A DNA stretch of 64,000 bases from Azoarcus sp. DN11 (GCF_003628555.1 NZ_CP021731.1:3534001-3598000); one strand, 5' to 3'. Shown: positions 14,636 to 25,387, counted from the first letter of the stretch. A program made the numbers and translations. Notes: generated from the sequence alone by a model not told the origin.

Positions 14636-16300
14636 CTAGGGCGCGGCGGTCACCCCGAGCATTTCGGCAGCGTGGCGACGGGTGGTGTCGGTGATGCTGA
14701 CGCCGCCGAGCATGCGCGCGATCTCCTCGATCCGGCCGTCCATTTCCAGCGGCGTGACGGCGCTGACCACCTCGTTGCCGCGATTCGACTTGGCGATGTT
14801 CCACTGCCAGTCGGCACACGCCGCCACCTGGGGAAGGTGAGTGACGCACAGGACCTGCCGTTCCTGACCCAGCCGATGCAGCAGCTTGCCGACGATCTCG
14901 GCAACGCCGCCGCCAATGCCGACATCGACCTCGTCGAAGATCAGTGTCGGGGTCGCCGAGTCGCGGCTGGTCATGACCTGGATGGCGAGACCGATCCGCG
15001 ACAGTTCTCCGCCCGAGGCGACCTTGGCCAGCGGCCGCAAGGGTTGGCTGGGGTTGGCCGCGACGCGGAATTCGGCCGCCTCGACGCCATGCGCCGAAGG
15101 TGCGCAGGGTTCGAGCACGGCGGCGAACTGCCCCCCCGCCATCGCCAGCGTCTGCATCGCCTCGCTCACCTCGCGCGAGAGGCGGTCGGCTGCCGGACGA
15201 CGCGCGGCGGACAGGCGCGCCGCAGCCTCGTCATAGGCTCGCCGCGCCAGTGCCTCCTGTTCCGCGAGATGCACGGGATCCGCACGCGCCACCATCTCCT
15301 CGAGTTTCCCGCTCCAGGTGTCGAGCAGCTCGGGAAGCCCCTCGGGATCGACGCGGTACTTGCGCGCCACATCGGTCACGGCGCCGATGCGCCGCTCGAT
15401 CTCGGCGAGGCGCTGCGGGTCGAGGTCGAGCCGGTCGCGATAGCGGCGAAGCGCGTGTAGCGCCTCATCCGCCTGGATGGCCGCACCGGCGAGCAGTTCG
15501 CGGACGTCGCCCAGCCCCGGATCGATGTCGGCCATCGCGTCGACCCGCACGCCGATGTGCCGCAGCAAGGACGTCACAGCGCCATCGCCCTCGCCGAGCG
15601 TCGCCAGCGCCTCGTCCGCGCCCTCCGTCAGGCTCGCCGCATGGGCGAGACGGGAGTGCTCGTGATTGATCTCGACCCATTCGTCAGGGTCGAACGCCAG
15701 GTCCCGCAATTCCCCGATCTGCCACGCGAGCAGCTCGCGTTCGCGCTCGGATGCGGCGGAATCCTGCTCCGCGGTCCGCCGCAATTCCGCCAGCTGTTGC
15801 CATGCGCGAAACCGGACAGCGACGTCGTTGGCGAGGGCGGCCGCGCCGGCATGGGCGTCGATCAGCGCGCGCTGGGCATCGCCCCTGATCAAGGCATGGT
15901 GAGCATGCTGCCCATGGATGTCCGCGAGCCAGTCACCCGCCTCGCGCAGCTGCGCCTGCGTCACCGGCACGCCGTTGATCCAGGCACGGGATCGGCCGCC
16001 CGACTCGACGACGCGGCGCAGGATCACCATGCCATCGTCGCCGGGCAGATCCTGCGAAGTGAGCCAGTCGGAGAGCCCCCCACCGACCGGCAGCTCGAAC
16101 TCGGCGGCGATATCGGCCTTGTCGCGCCCGATACGCACCGCACCGGCATCGGCACGACCGCCGAGGGCCAGCCCGAGGGCATCCAGCAGGATCGACTTGC
16201 CCGCGCCGGTCTCGCCAGTCAGGGCACCGAACCCCGACTGGAATTCGAGTTCAAGTCGATCGACGATTACGAAATCCCGGATGGTCAGGCGGCGGAGCAT
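14636..16300 (-). CDS. recN: DNA repair protein RecN
   Basis: SMC-like ATPase in double-strand break repair. 554 residues. Walker A GETGAGKS is at 29-36 and the C-terminal ABC signature and Walker B are around VASGGELSRIGLA and LIFDEVDVGIGG; the centre (about 150-360) is charged and coiled-coil-like. The start MLRRLTIRDFVIVD is the family N-terminus. It lies 30 bases after nadK on the same strand. No LexA-type box was recognised nearby. Confidence 0.97.
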   Translation of the reverse strand: MLRRLTIRDFVIVDRLELEFQSGFGALTGETGAGKSILLDALGLALGGRADAGAVRIGRDKADIAAEFELPVGGGLSDWLTSQDLPGDDGMVILRRVVESGGRSRAWINGVPVTQAQLREAGDWLADIHGQHAHHALIRGDAQRALIDAHAGAAALANDVAVRFRAWQQLAELRRTAEQDSAASERERELLAWQIGELRDLAFDPDEWVEINHEHSRLAHAASLTEGADEALATLGEGDGAVTSLLRHIGVRVDAMADIDPGLGDVRELLAGAAIQADEALHALRRYRDRLDLDPQRLAEIERRIGAVTDVARKYRVDPEGLPELLDTWSGKLEEMVARADPVHLAEQEALARRAYDEAAARLSAARRPAADRLSREVSEAMQTLAMAGGQFAAVLEPCAPSAHGVEAAEFRVAANPSQPLRPLAKVASGGELSRIGLAIQVMTSRDSATPTLIFDEVDVGIGGGVAEIVGKLLHRLGQERQVLCVTHLPQVAACADWQWNIAKSNRGNEVVSAVTPLEMDGRIEEIARMLGGVSITDTTRRHAAEMLGVTAAP

Positions 16301-16330
16301 AGGCGTCGCGGATCGGAAAAAGGGCGGCCG

Positions 16331-17215
16331 TCAGGGCAGCCGCGGGGTGGCGCTCCAGTGGAGCTTCTGGCGCAGCATCTCGAAGTAGCTGTACCCCTCG
16401 GGATGCAGAAAACGCACCACCTTGGGCGAACGGGTGATGCGGAGAAGATCGCCCGCGTGGGCATCGAAACGGGTCTGGCCGTCGAAATGGATGCGCCCGT
16501 CGTGTGGGGAAAGCAGCTGGATTTCGATCCGGCACGTGTCCGGCAGCGTGATCGGCCTGGCCGTCAGGGCGTGCGGGCACAGCGGCACGAGCGCGATCCC
16601 CCCGACCGTCGGGTGCAGGATCGGGCCGTTGGCGGACAAGGCATAGGCCGTCGAACCGGTCGGGGTCGTGACGATCATGCCGTCGGAGCGCTGCGTGTAG
16701 ACGTATTCGCCATCGATCGACAGGTCGAACTCGATCATGCGGCCGAGATCGCCCTTGTTGAGGACGACATCGTTGAAAGCGAGCGTATGGAAGACCCGTT
16801 GCCCGGCGCGGATCACCTCGGCGTCGAGCATCGTGCGCGCCTCGTCCGTGAAGCGGCCGTCGAGGATCTCCGCAAGCTTTTCGAGCGCTTCCTTGCGCGG
16901 GATATCGGTCAGGAAGCCCAGCCTGCCTTGGTTGATGCCCACGAGCGGCACTGCGTGCTCGAACAGCCTGCGAGCCGTATTGAGCATCGTGCCGTCCCCG
17001 CCGAGCACCACCGCCAGGTCGGCCTGTGCGCCGATCTCGTCGTAAGTGACCGTCGCATACTCGCCGACGAGTCCGATGGAACTTGCCGTACCCTGCTCGA
17101 TCCATACAGCGAGCCCCTTCTCGCGCAGGAAACCGGCAATCGACAGGACCGCGCCCGCAACATCGGGACTCTGGTACTTGCCGATCAGGGCAATGGTATG
17201 AAAGCTGTGGTTCAT
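16331..17215 (-). CDS. nadK: NAD kinase
   Basis: Phosphorylates NAD to NADP. 294 residues. GGDGT is at 72-76 with a following N; the conserved NE/D-type and [16 protein letters not shown] motifs are present. ATG 17215 gives the family-like N-terminus [12 protein letters not shown]. Divergent from hrcA, 85 bases away; recN follows on the same strand. Confidence 0.96.
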   Translation of the reverse strand: MNHSFHTIALIGKYQSPDVAGAVLSIAGFLREKGLAVWIEQGTASSIGLVGEYATVTYDEIGAQADLAVVLGGDGTMLNTARRLFEHAVPLVGINQGRLGFLTDIPRKEALEKLAEILDGRFTDEARTMLDAEVIRAGQRVFHTLAFNDVVLNKGDLGRMIEFDLSIDGEYVYTQRSDGMIVTTPTGSTAYALSANGPILHPTVGGIALVPLCPHALTARPITLPDTCRIEIQLLSPHDGRIHFDGQTRFDAHAGDLLRITRSPKVVRFLHPEGYSYFEMLRQKLHWSATPRLP

Positions 17216-17247
17216 GCCGCGGATTAAACCACAAATCATGCGGGACC

Positions 17248-17277
17248 TTGGCAGAGACGCCGGCAGTTCCATAGAAT
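17248..17277 (+). promoter_or_regulatory. Sigma-70 promoter of hrcA
   Basis: TTGGCA, 18-base spacer, TAGAAT, ending 23 bases before the hrcA ATG. It lies in the nadK/hrcA divergent gap. No CIRCE repeat overlaps it. Confidence 0.5.
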
Positions 17278-17300
17278 CGGGGAAATCACCCAAGACCATC

Positions 17301-18329
17301 ATGAAACCGCTCGACCCCCGCTCGCAGATCCTGCTGAAGACCCTGATCGAACGCTACATCGTCGAGGGGCAGCCGGTGGGTTCGCGCTCGTTGTCGCGCT
17401 ACTCGGGCCTCGAGCTGTCTCCCGCGACGGTGCGCAATGTGATGAGCGACCTCGAAGAGATGGGCTTCATCACGAGTCCGCACACGTCGGCCGGGCGCAT
17501 TCCGACCGCGCTCGGCTATCGTTTCTTCGTCGACTCGCTGCTGACGGTGCAGCCGCTGGAACAGGCGCAACTGCGCGAGCTCAAGGGACATCTGCAGCCC
17601 GACCAGCCGCAGCGGCTGGTCAGTTCCGCTTCGCACCTCCTGTCCGAGCTGACGCAGTTTGCCGGAGTCGTCATCTCGCCACATCGCGACCTGATCAAGA
17701 TCCGCCAGATCGAGTTCATCAGCCTGTCGGAAAACCGCATCCTGCTGATCATCGTCACGGCGGCGGGCGACGTGCAGAACCGCATCATCCATACGCGGCG
17801 CTCATACTCGCCGTCGGAACTCGTCGAAGCGGCGAACTATCTCACCGAACACTGCGCGGGACTCGGCTTCGACGACATCCGCACGCGTGTCCGTGCCGAA
17901 CTCAAGCAGCTGCGCAGCGACATGAGCGAGCTGATGAACGCGGCGGTGGAAACCGGCAGCGCTGCCGCCGAGGACGACAGCTCGCGCTACGTGCTGTCCG
18001 GCGAAACCAACCTGCTCGACATCGAGGATCTGTCGTCGAACATGGCGCGGCTGCGCGAACTGTTCAAGCTGTTCGAGCAGAAGACCGGCTTGATTCAGCT
18101 CCTCGACCTGTCCAATCGCGCCCAGGGCGTGCAGATCTTCATCGGCGACGAATCGGGGCTGGCCCAGCTCGACGGCTGCAGTGTCGTGACCGCCGGTTAC
18201 GAGGTCAACGGACGCATCGTCGGCTCGGTCGGCGTCATCGGACCGACGCGCATGGCTTATGATCGGGTAATTCCCATCGTCGACATCACGGCACGCCTGC
18301 TCTCGAACGCGCTCTCGAACGCGAATTGA
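17301..18329 (+). CDS. hrcA: Heat-inducible transcription repressor HrcA
   Basis: Represses heat-shock operons through CIRCE operators, usually groESL, and is helped by GroEL. 342 residues. The N-terminal winged helix ([41 protein letters not shown]) and the C-terminal dimerisation/GAF-like region are complete. ATG 17301 is the family start. No CIRCE (TTAGCACTC-N9-GAGTGCTAA) was found in this window, so its targets lie elsewhere. Confidence 0.96.
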   Translation: MKPLDPRSQILLKTLIERYIVEGQPVGSRSLSRYSGLELSPATVRNVMSDLEEMGFITSPHTSAGRIPTALGYRFFVDSLLTVQPLEQAQLRELKGHLQPDQPQRLVSSASHLLSELTQFAGVVISPHRDLIKIRQIEFISLSENRILLIIVTAAGDVQNRIIHTRRSYSPSELVEAANYLTEHCAGLGFDDIRTRVRAELKQLRSDMSELMNAAVETGSAAAEDDSSRYVLSGETNLLDIEDLSSNMARLRELFKLFEQKTGLIQLLDLSNRAQGVQIFIGDESGLAQLDGCSVVTAGYEVNGRIVGSVGVIGPTRMAYDRVIPIVDITARLLSNALSNAN

Positions 18330-18359
18330 CCGGCACGCTGCACTCACACAAGGATCAGC

Positions 18360-19457
18360 ATGGCCCGCTACTGGCCCGAACCCGCCTGGACGCACGGCAC
18401 GCCCGCCCGCACGGGCGTGTTGCTCGTGAATCTCGGATCGCCTGACGCACCGACTGCCGCCGCTGTCCGCCCCTATCTCAGGCAGTTCCTGTCGGATCCG
18501 CGAGTGGTCGAGATCCCGGCGCCCGTATGGTGGCCGATCCTGAACGGCATCATCCTGAACACCCGCCCCGCGAAATCGGCGGCAAAGTACGCAAAGATCT
18601 GGATGGACGAGGGTTCACCGCTGACGGTGCATACCAAGCGCCAGACCAAGCTCCTTGCCGGCTACCTCGGCCACCGTGGCCTCGCGGACCTGCGCGTCGA
18701 CTGGGCGATGCGCTACGGGGCCCCGTCCGTGCCGGACGTGCTCAAGCGCATGAAGGCCGACGGCTGCACCCGCATCCTGATCGTACCGATGTATCCGCAG
18801 TATGCCGCCAGCACGACGGCGAGCGTGCTCGACGAGGTCACGGCCTGCCTTGCCCACTGGCGCAACCAGCCCGAGATCCGCTATGTGCGCAACTTCCACG
18901 ACCATCCGGGCTATATCGCCGCACTGGCCCAGAGCGTGCGCGACCACTGGATGAAGAATGGCGAGGGCGGCAAGCTCATCATGAGCTTCCACGGCGTGCC
19001 GCGCCGATCGCTAAACCTCGGCGATCCGTACCACTGCGAATGCCACGCGACAGCGCGGCTCCTGGCCGCACAGCTCGACCTGCCGGAGGAGCGCTGGCAG
19101 CTCACCTTCCAGTCGCGCTTCGGCAAGGCGGAATGGCTCAAGCCTTATACGCAACCGACGCTCGAAGCGCTCGCGCAGCAAGGGACGAAGCGGGTGGACG
19201 TGCTGTGCCCCGGTTTCCCGGCTGACTGCCTCGAAACCCTCGAGGAGATCGCGATGGAGTGCCGCCATGCGTTCCTCTCCTGCGGCGGCAAGGAGTTCCA
19301 TTACATCCCGTGCCTCAACGAACGCAACGACTGGATCAACGCGCTCAGCGACATCGTGCGCGACCACCTGGGCAACTGGCTCTCGCGTCCCGCCGCCGCG
19401 CCACAGGACCTCGCCGCCAGCGTCCAGCGTGCACGCAAGGCCGGAGCGACCTGCTGA
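18360..19457 (+). CDS. hemH: Ferrochelatase
   Basis: Inserts Fe(II) into protoporphyrin IX, the last step of protoheme synthesis. 365 residues. [12 protein letters not shown] begins the fold; the metal-site His is in SFHGVPRRS and the acidic patch lies near [12 protein letters not shown]. An AAGGA ribosome site precedes ATG 18360. The stop overlaps the ATG of the following membrane protein gene (TGATG), so the two are probably translated together. Confidence 0.97.
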   Translation: MARYWPEPAWTHGTPARTGVLLVNLGSPDAPTAAAVRPYLRQFLSDPRVVEIPAPVWWPILNGIILNTRPAKSAAKYAKIWMDEGSPLTVHTKRQTKLLAGYLGHRGLADLRVDWAMRYGAPSVPDVLKRMKADGCTRILIVPMYPQYAASTTASVLDEVTACLAHWRNQPEIRYVRNFHDHPGYIAALAQSVRDHWMKNGEGGKLIMSFHGVPRRSLNLGDPYHCECHATARLLAAQLDLPEERWQLTFQSRFGKAEWLKPYTQPTLEALAQQGTKRVDVLCPGFPADCLETLEEIAMECRHAFLSCGGKEFHYIPCLNERNDWINALSDIVRDHLGNWLSRPAAAPQDLAASVQRARKAGATC

Positions 19458-19852
19458 TGGATCCGCGACTCAAACTTGCGCTGCGCTGGCTGCTGAACGC
19501 GGCCGCGCTGATGCTCCTGCCCGAGCTCATCAGCGGCCTGCGGGTGGAGAGTTACGCATCCGCACTGGTCACGGCGCTGCTGCTTGGCCTGATCAACGCC
19601 TTGATCCGGCCGCTGCTGATCCTCATCACGCTCCCGATCACGATCCTCTCGCTCGGGCTCTTCACGCTGGTGATCAACGCATTCCTGTTCTGGGGCGTGA
19701 CGGGACTGGTCAGCGGCGTGCATGTGGCCGATTTCTGGGCGGCCTTCTGGAGCGCCCTGCTCTACAGCCTGCTCACCTCGCTCGTGAACATTGCCCTCGC
19801 GGACAGGCCGGATACCCGGGTCGGGGCGCGGTTTCGCCATCATCGCGACTGA
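19457..19852 (+). CDS. Small four-helix membrane protein, phage-holin-IV/YvlD family
   Basis: 131 residues, four predicted membrane helices (about 8-25, 32-53, 57-81, 88-113), resembling the widespread YvlD-type 'phage holin family' proteins. The name reflects sequence superfamily only; no lysis function is known and no prophage is nearby. Conserved-looking LINALIRPLLILITLPITI is typical. It overlaps hemH by one base; function unknown. Confidence 0.85.
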   Translation: MDPRLKLALRWLLNAAALMLLPELISGLRVESYASALVTALLLGLINALIRPLLILITLPITILSLGLFTLVINAFLFWGVTGLVSGVHVADFWAAFWSALLYSLLTSLVNIALADRPDTRVGARFRHHRD

Positions 19853-19935
19853 CCGGCGCCGCCCGCGCGCGAGGGTACCGATCAGCGCCGGATTTTCGCG
19901 CGCGAATCGCCAAGATGGCGGTCGGCGCCGCTTCT

Positions 19936-21297
19936 TCAGTCCTCGACCAGTTGCAGATCGAGCCCGGTCGCGGTGAACTTGCCAGCGATCGCCGGCTCGC
20001 CGTTCGCGGCGAGCTCACGCAAGGCTTCGCCGAGGCGCCGGGCGGCAGTCGTTGCCAGCATCGTGCGGAAACGCTCGCGCAGTTCGTCCGTCGCAAGCGC
20101 CAGCGCCGACGGGTTCACTTCCAGATAAGTGGTCGGCTGTTTCGAGGTCACGGTTTTCACGTGACGATGGCGAAGGCTGTCCAGCCAGGCCAGCTCCCCA
20201 AAAACCTCGCCGACGCCCAGATCGCTCACGCGGCGCCCCCCGAGGGACACCTCCACCTCGCCCTCGATGACGATCCCGAACCGCTGATCCGCATCGCCTT
20301 CGCGAATAAGGGTGGTCCCGCCCTCGACGACCCGCCAGGTCGAAATTCGCAGCACTTCCCACAGTTCGACATCGTCGAACTCGGTAAAGAACGAGAGCTT
20401 GCGCAGGCACGAGAAGCGGCTGGTGTCCGGCGGCACGTACGTGTCGTCGACAAGCTGGTAACGCACCGCAGACAGATCCTTGGCGAATTCCGCTCCGTTC
20501 TTGTAGCGGGAGTACAGATCCTTTTCGAGCGCCTTGCGGATGACCGCGTCCATCGGCTCCGGCAACTCCGGGTTGAGTTGCGACACGCGCGGCGGGTCGG
20601 CATTGATGATCTTGTAGATCAGCTGGGCCGGGCTGCTCGCGCGGAAAGGCAGGCGCCCGGTGAGAAGATTGAACAGCACCACGCCGAGGGAGTACAGGTC
20701 CGTCTTCTGGTTGAGCGGATAGCCCTTGATCTGCTCGGGGCTCATGTAGGCCGGCGAGCCGACGCCCATGATGAAGGTCGAATCGGACTCCACCTTCTTG
20801 TCGATGTTCAGCGCCAGGCCGAAATCGGTGATCTTTACGTTGTCCTGATCATCGATGAGGATGTTCGCGGGCTTGATGTCGCGATGCACGATGCCCTGCC
20901 GGTAGGCGTAATCGAGTGCCATGCAGCACTTGAACACGATCCCGATCGCCCGATGGACCGGCAGCAGATGCTCGAACCTGCAGTAGCGCTCGAGTGACTC
21001 GCCGGGAAAATACTCCATGACGACGTAGGCCTGCTCCGGCTCGATCACGACGTCGTACACATGGATGATGTGCGGGTGATCCAGGCGCGTGGAGACGGCT
21101 TGCTCGGCCTTGAGCAGCTTCAGGAGGCGCCGGTTCCACTTCGACTCGTCCTTCGACTTGTCGTCGAAGCGGATCAGCTTGACCGCAACGGGCACAGGCC
21201 AGTCCGCAGACTCCGCCATGTAGACGACAGCCGTCGCACCACGCCCCACTTCCCGCACGATGCGATACTTCCCGATTGTCTGCGGCATCTCGCTCAT
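19936..21297 (-). CDS. Ser/Thr protein kinase with C-terminal cyclic-nucleotide-binding-like domain
   Basis: 453 residues. Residues ~10-270 form a Hanks-type kinase: glycine loop GRGATAVVY, VAVK (Lys40), HRDIKPANI (Asp140), TDFG (158-160), SPEQ (186-189), so it should be active. Residues ~300-420 resemble a cNMP-binding fold (IVIEGEVEVSLGG, GEVFGELAWLDS, then Arg-rich RHRH where the phosphate cassette ends). No membrane segment is seen, so it is cytoplasmic. ATG 21297 is preferred over an upstream GTG. It is divergent from grpE. The ligand and substrates are unknown; cyclic nucleotide or a purely structural domain are both possible. Confidence 0.88.
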   Translation of the reverse strand: MSEMPQTIGKYRIVREVGRGATAVVYMAESADWPVPVAVKLIRFDDKSKDESKWNRRLLKLLKAEQAVSTRLDHPHIIHVYDVVIEPEQAYVVMEYFPGESLERYCRFEHLLPVHRAIGIVFKCCMALDYAYRQGIVHRDIKPANILIDDQDNVKITDFGLALNIDKKVESDSTFIMGVGSPAYMSPEQIKGYPLNQKTDLYSLGVVLFNLLTGRLPFRASSPAQLIYKIINADPPRVSQLNPELPEPMDAVIRKALEKDLYSRYKNGAEFAKDLSAVRYQLVDDTYVPPDTSRFSCLRKLSFFTEFDDVELWEVLRISTWRVVEGGTTLIREGDADQRFGIVIEGEVEVSLGGRRVSDLGVGEVFGELAWLDSLRHRHVKTVTSKQPTTYLEVNPSALALATDELRERFRTMLATTAARRLGEALRELAANGEPAIAGKFTATGLDLQLVED

Positions 21298-21406
21298 GTG
21301 TGATCCGGACCTTGCATCCCGCACGGCCGCCGAGCGCCGTGTGAAGTTTCAATCGTGACACACGCGGGCGCGCATGAGCAACCCGACGATTTTTTGTAAC
21401 CAGCCT

Positions 21407-21435
21407 CTTGAAACGGGACCAGGCCGCCCCCATCT
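21407..21435 (+). promoter_or_regulatory. Sigma-32 heat-shock promoter of grpE
   Basis: CTTGAAA, 14-base spacer, CCCCATCT: a full match to the RpoH consensus (CTTGAAA ... CCCCATNT). It ends 35 bases ahead of the grpE ATG. Confidence 0.82.
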
Positions 21436-21470
21436 GCCGCCCCGTCAAACGAACAGCTGGAGCGCCACCC

Positions 21471-22049
21471 ATGCAGGAAAACAAACCCTCCGCCGAGACC
21501 CCCGACGAACTGCTGCAGGCCCCCGCCGAAGAATCCGGCCCGGCTCCCCAAGGCGAAGCCGCCGCCGAGCCCGCGGGCGACGTCATGCCAAGCCTCGAGG
21601 AATCCCTGCGCCAGGCCGAACTGAAGGCGGCCGAACACCACGACGCCTGGCTGCGCGCGCGCGCCGAGGCCGAGAACATCCGCCGCCGCGCCCAGGAAGA
21701 CATCGCCAAGGCGTCCAAGTTCGCGTCGGAGAAGTTCGCGAACGCGATGCTGCCGGTCAAGGACAGCCTGGAAGCGGCGCTCACCACCGAAAATCAGACC
21801 ATCGAAAGCCTGCGCGAAGGCGTCGAGCTCACCCTCAAGCAACTCGCCGCGGCCTTCCAGAGCGCCGGCGTGGCCGAGGAGAACCCGGTCGGCGCGAAGT
21901 TCGACCCCAACCGCCATCAGGCGATCGCGATGGTCGAGGCCGATAGCGAGGCCAATACCGTCACGGCCGTGCTGCAGAAGGGATACCTGCTGCACGAGCG
22001 CGTGCTGCGCCCTGCGATGGTCATGGTCTCCAAGGGCAAGGGTGCCTGA
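21471..22049 (+). CDS. grpE: Nucleotide exchange factor GrpE
   Basis: Releases ADP from DnaK. 192 residues: an acidic Pro/Ala/Glu-rich N-terminus, a long helix (residues ~40-105) and the C-terminal beta domain ([40 protein letters not shown]). ATG 21471 follows a GGAG site. Same direction as dnaK and dnaJ; a sigma-32 promoter lies upstream. Confidence 0.97.
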   Translation: MQENKPSAETPDELLQAPAEESGPAPQGEAAAEPAGDVMPSLEESLRQAELKAAEHHDAWLRARAEAENIRRRAQEDIAKASKFASEKFANAMLPVKDSLEAALTTENQTIESLREGVELTLKQLAAAFQSAGVAEENPVGAKFDPNRHQAIAMVEADSEANTVTAVLQKGYLLHERVLRPAMVMVSKGKGA

Positions 22050-22062
22050 ACCTCGCCGGCCA

Positions 22063-22090
22063 CTTGAAATCCGCGACGGCGACCCTACCT
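22063..22090 (+). promoter_or_regulatory. Probable second sigma-32 promoter, for dnaK
   Basis: CTTGAAA, 13-base spacer, CCCTACCT. The -35 is perfect, the -10 only partly matches CCCCATNT. It lies 14 bases after the grpE stop and would let dnaK-dnaJ be induced on their own. Confidence 0.5.
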
Positions 22091-22168
22091 ATCTGACAAC
22101 GCAATCCGGCAAGCCGGGGCACCGCGAGCGAAGCCCCTCGGCTGCACACTCAAACGAAAGGAACTGAA

Positions 22169-24100
22169 ATGGGCAAGATCATCGGCATCGACCTGGGCAC
22201 CACCAACAGCTGCGTTTCCGTGATGGAAGGCGGCAAGCCCAAGGTCATCGAGAACTCGGAAGGCGCGCGCACCACGCCGTCCGTCGTCGCCTACGCCGAA
22301 GACGGCGAGATCCTGACCGGCGCTCCCGCCAAGCGCCAGGCCGTCACCAACGCCAGGAACACCCTGTTCGCGGTCAAGCGCCTGATCGGCCGCCGCTTCG
22401 AAGAGAAGGAAGTGCAAAAGGACATCGACCTGATGCCCTTCACGATCGCGAAGGCCGACAACGGTGACGCCTGGGTCGAAGTGCGCGGCAAGAAGATCGC
22501 CCCGCCTCAAGTCTCGGCCGAAGTGCTGCGCAAGATGAAGAAGACCGCCGAAGACTACCTCGGCGAGGAAGTCACCGAAGCGGTCATCACCGTGCCGGCC
22601 TACTTCAACGACAGCCAGCGCCAGGCGACCAAGGACGCCGGCCGCATCGCAGGCCTCGAAGTCAAGCGCATCATCAACGAGCCGACCGCGGCCGCGCTCG
22701 CCTTCGGCATGGACAAGAAGCCGGGCGACTCCAAGATCGCCGTGTATGACCTCGGCGGCGGCACCTTCGACATCTCGATCATCGAGATCGCAGACATCGA
22801 CGGCGAGCACCAGTTCGAAGTGCTCGCGACCAACGGCGACACTTTCCTCGGCGGCGAGGATTTCGACCAGCGCCTGATCGACTACATCGTCACCGAGTTC
22901 AAGAAGGAACAAGGCGTCGACCTCAAGAACGACGTGCTCGCGCTGCAGCGCCTGAAGGAAGCGGCCGAGAAGGCCAAGATCGAGCTGTCGTCGTCGTCGC
23001 AGACCGAAATCAACCTGCCCTACATCACCGCGGACGCCACCGGGCCGAAGCACCTGGCGATGAAGATCACCCGCGCCAAGTTCGAATCGCTGGTCGACGA
23101 CCTCGTCGAGCGCACCATCGAGCCGTGCCGCATCGCGCTGAAGGACGCAGGCGTGAAGGTCTCCGACATCGACGACGTGATCCTCGTCGGCGGCATGACG
23201 CGCATGCCCAAGGTGCAGGAGAAGGTCAAGGAGTTCTTCGGCAAGGATCCGCGCAAGGACGTCAACCCGGACGAAGCCGTCGCGGTCGGCGCATCGATCC
23301 AGGGCGGCGTGCTGCAGGGTGAAGTGAAGGACGTGCTGCTGCTCGACGTCACGCCGCTGTCGCTCGGCATCGAGACCCTCGGTGGCGTGATGACCAAGCT
23401 GATCCAGAAGAACACCACGATCCCGACCAAGGCCTCGCAAGTGTTCTCGACCGCCGACGACAACCAGAGCGCCGTGACCATCCACGTCCTCCAGGGCGAG
23501 CGCGAAATGGCCAGCGGCAACAAGAGCCTCGGCCAGTTCAACCTGTCCGACATCCCGCCGGCGCCGCGCGGCATGCCGCAGATCGAGGTCACCTTCGACA
23601 TCGACGCGAACGGCATTCTGCATGTGTCGGCCAAGGACAAGGCCACCGGCAAGGAAAACAAGATCAAGATCCAGGCCAACTCGGGCCTCTCGGACGACGA
23701 GATCCAGCGCATGGTGCAGGATGCCGCCGCACACGCCGAAGAGGACAAGAAGGCGCACGAAATGGTCGACGCACGCAACCAGTGCGACGCGCTGGTGCAT
23801 TCGGTGAAGAAGTCGCTGACCGAATACGGCGACAAGATCGGCGCCGACGAGAAGGCCAAGATCGAAGCCGCGATCAAAGACGCCGAGGAGTCGCTGAAGA
23901 GCAACGACAAGGCCACGATCGAAGCCAAGACCCAGGCCCTCGCGATGGCGAGCCAGAAGCTGGGCGAGCAGATGTACGCGCAGACCCAGGGCGCCGAAGC
24001 CGGCGCAGCAGGTGCCGCAGGGGGCTCGTCGTCCGGCTCGAAGGCGGGCGATGCCGACGTGGTCGACGCCGAGTTCACCGAAGTCAAAGACAAGAAGTAA
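22169..24100 (+). CDS. dnaK: Molecular chaperone DnaK (Hsp70)
   Basis: 643 residues, full length. The ATPase domain starts [15 protein letters not shown] and has [11 protein letters not shown] and the adenosine motif [11 protein letters not shown]; the substrate domain and helical lid follow, with an Ala/Gly-rich linker and the conserved acidic tail [20 protein letters not shown] lies upstream of ATG 22169. Works with DnaJ and GrpE encoded beside it. Confidence 0.99.
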   Translation: MGKIIGIDLGTTNSCVSVMEGGKPKVIENSEGARTTPSVVAYAEDGEILTGAPAKRQAVTNARNTLFAVKRLIGRRFEEKEVQKDIDLMPFTIAKADNGDAWVEVRGKKIAPPQVSAEVLRKMKKTAEDYLGEEVTEAVITVPAYFNDSQRQATKDAGRIAGLEVKRIINEPTAAALAFGMDKKPGDSKIAVYDLGGGTFDISIIEIADIDGEHQFEVLATNGDTFLGGEDFDQRLIDYIVTEFKKEQGVDLKNDVLALQRLKEAAEKAKIELSSSSQTEINLPYITADATGPKHLAMKITRAKFESLVDDLVERTIEPCRIALKDAGVKVSDIDDVILVGGMTRMPKVQEKVKEFFGKDPRKDVNPDEAVAVGASIQGGVLQGEVKDVLLLDVTPLSLGIETLGGVMTKLIQKNTTIPTKASQVFSTADDNQSAVTIHVLQGEREMASGNKSLGQFNLSDIPPAPRGMPQIEVTFDIDANGILHVSAKDKATGKENKIKIQANSGLSDDEIQRMVQDAAAHAEEDKKAHEMVDARNQCDALVHSVKKSLTEYGDKIGADEKAKIEAAIKDAEESLKSNDKATIEAKTQALAMASQKLGEQMYAQTQGAEAGAAGAAGGSSSGSKAGDADVVDAEFTEVKDKK

Positions 24101-24124
24101 TCGCTCGCCGGGCGGCGAGATGAT

Positions 24125-24169
24125 GGCCGAGCCCACGCCGGAGGAGCATTTCCGGCCGGCTCGGCCTTT
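24125..24169 (+). terminator. Long hairpin between dnaK and dnaJ
   Basis: GGCCGAGCC and GCCGGA pair with TCCGGC and GGCTCGGCC, separated by a short internal bulge and loop GGAGCATT, followed by TTTG. A second 8-bp hairpin (GGGAGGCC/GGCCTCCC, 24178-24198) follows. This could lower dnaJ expression relative to dnaK or stabilise the dnaK message. Confidence 0.55.
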
Positions 24170-24216
24170 GCATGACCGGGAGGCCCGCGCGGCCTCCCCA
24201 GCCTGAGCGACACACT

Positions 24217-25344
24217 ATGGCAACGAAACGGGATTACTACGACGTACTGGGCGTCAATCGCGACGCCTCGGACGACGAAATCAAGAAGGCCTACCGCAAG
24301 CTGGCCATGAAGCACCACCCGGACCGCAATCCGGACAACAAGGACGCCGAGGAGAAGTTCAAGGAGGCCAAGGAGGCCTACGAGATCCTCTCCGACTCGC
24401 AGAAGCGTGGCGCCTACGACCGCTACGGCCACGCCGGCGTCGATCCGTCGGCCGGGGCAGGGCCCGGCGCCCAGGGCTTCGACGGCTTTGCCGACGCCTT
24501 TTCGGACATCTTCGGCGACATCTTCGGCGGCGGCGGAGGTCGCGGCCGCTCGAACGTCTATCGCGGCGCCGACCTGCGCTACAACCTCGAAATCTCGCTG
24601 GAAGAAGCCGCTCGCGGCGCGGACAAGACGATCCGCATCCCGACCGTCGAAGAGTGCGACACCTGCCACGGCAGCGGCGCCAAGCCGGGCACCCAACCCA
24701 AGCCCTGCCCCACCTGCGGCGGCGCCGGCCAGGTCCGCATCCAGCAGGGCTTCTTCTCGATCCAGCAGACCTGTCCCAAGTGCCACGGCACCGGCCGCAT
24801 CATTCCCGACCCGTGCCGTGACTGCGGCGGCGCCGGGCGCGTGAAGCGGCAGAAGACCCTGGAGGTGAAGATCCCGGCCGGCATCGACGAAGGCATGCGC
24901 CTGCGCCACGCCGGCCACGGCGAGCCGGGCGTGAATGGCGGGCCGCCGGGCGACCTGTACGTCGAGATCCACATCCGCCAGCACTCCGTGTTCCAGCGCG
25001 ACCACGACGACCTGCACTGCGAAATGCCGATCAGCTTCACGACGGCCGCACTGGGCGGCGAGATCGAAATCCCGACCCTCGAGGGCATGGCACGCCTCAA
25101 GATTCCTGCCGAGACCCAGAGCGGGCGGGTCTTCCGCCTGCGCGGCAAGGGCATCCGCAACGTCCGCTCGCAGGCGCATGGCGATCTGATGTGCCACGTC
25201 GTCGTCGAGACGCCGGTGAACCTGACCGAGCGCCAGAAGGAACTGCTGCGGGAATTCGAAGAAGTGTCACGCGGCGACGCCGATCGCCACAACCCCAAGG
25301 CCAAGTCCTGGATGGACAAGGTCAAGGAGTTCTTCGGCGGCTGA
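24217..25344 (+). CDS. dnaJ: Co-chaperone DnaJ (Hsp40)
   Basis: Stimulates DnaK ATPase and delivers substrates. 375 residues. J domain with HPD (HHPDRNPDN), a Gly/Phe-rich linker ([12 protein letters not shown]), four zinc-binding CxxCxGxG repeats ([32 protein letters not shown]), then the C-terminal substrate domains. Class I DnaJ, complete. ATG 24217 matches the family start. Confidence 0.98.
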   Translation: MATKRDYYDVLGVNRDASDDEIKKAYRKLAMKHHPDRNPDNKDAEEKFKEAKEAYEILSDSQKRGAYDRYGHAGVDPSAGAGPGAQGFDGFADAFSDIFGDIFGGGGGRGRSNVYRGADLRYNLEISLEEAARGADKTIRIPTVEECDTCHGSGAKPGTQPKPCPTCGGAGQVRIQQGFFSIQQTCPKCHGTGRIIPDPCRDCGGAGRVKRQKTLEVKIPAGIDEGMRLRHAGHGEPGVNGGPPGDLYVEIHIRQHSVFQRDHDDLHCEMPISFTTAALGGEIEIPTLEGMARLKIPAETQSGRVFRLRGKGIRNVRSQAHGDLMCHVVVETPVNLTERQKELLREFEEVSRGDADRHNPKAKSWMDKVKEFFGG

Positions 25345-25357
25345 ACCCGCCAGGATC

Positions 25358-25387
25358 GGCCGCGCCCGCGGAAACGTTGGCGCGGCC
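25358..25387 (+). terminator. Hairpin after dnaJ
   Basis: GGCCGCGCC, 12-base loop, GGCGCGGCC, followed by GGATCGTTTG. A 9-bp GC stem in the gap between convergent dnaJ and cysS; the T-run is short, so termination strength is uncertain. Confidence 0.5.

Noticed and set aside
19457..19852. 'Phage holin' similarity as evidence of a prophage
   Set aside because: The family is widespread in chromosomes without phage genes, and the gene is coupled to hemH with no other phage genes in the window.
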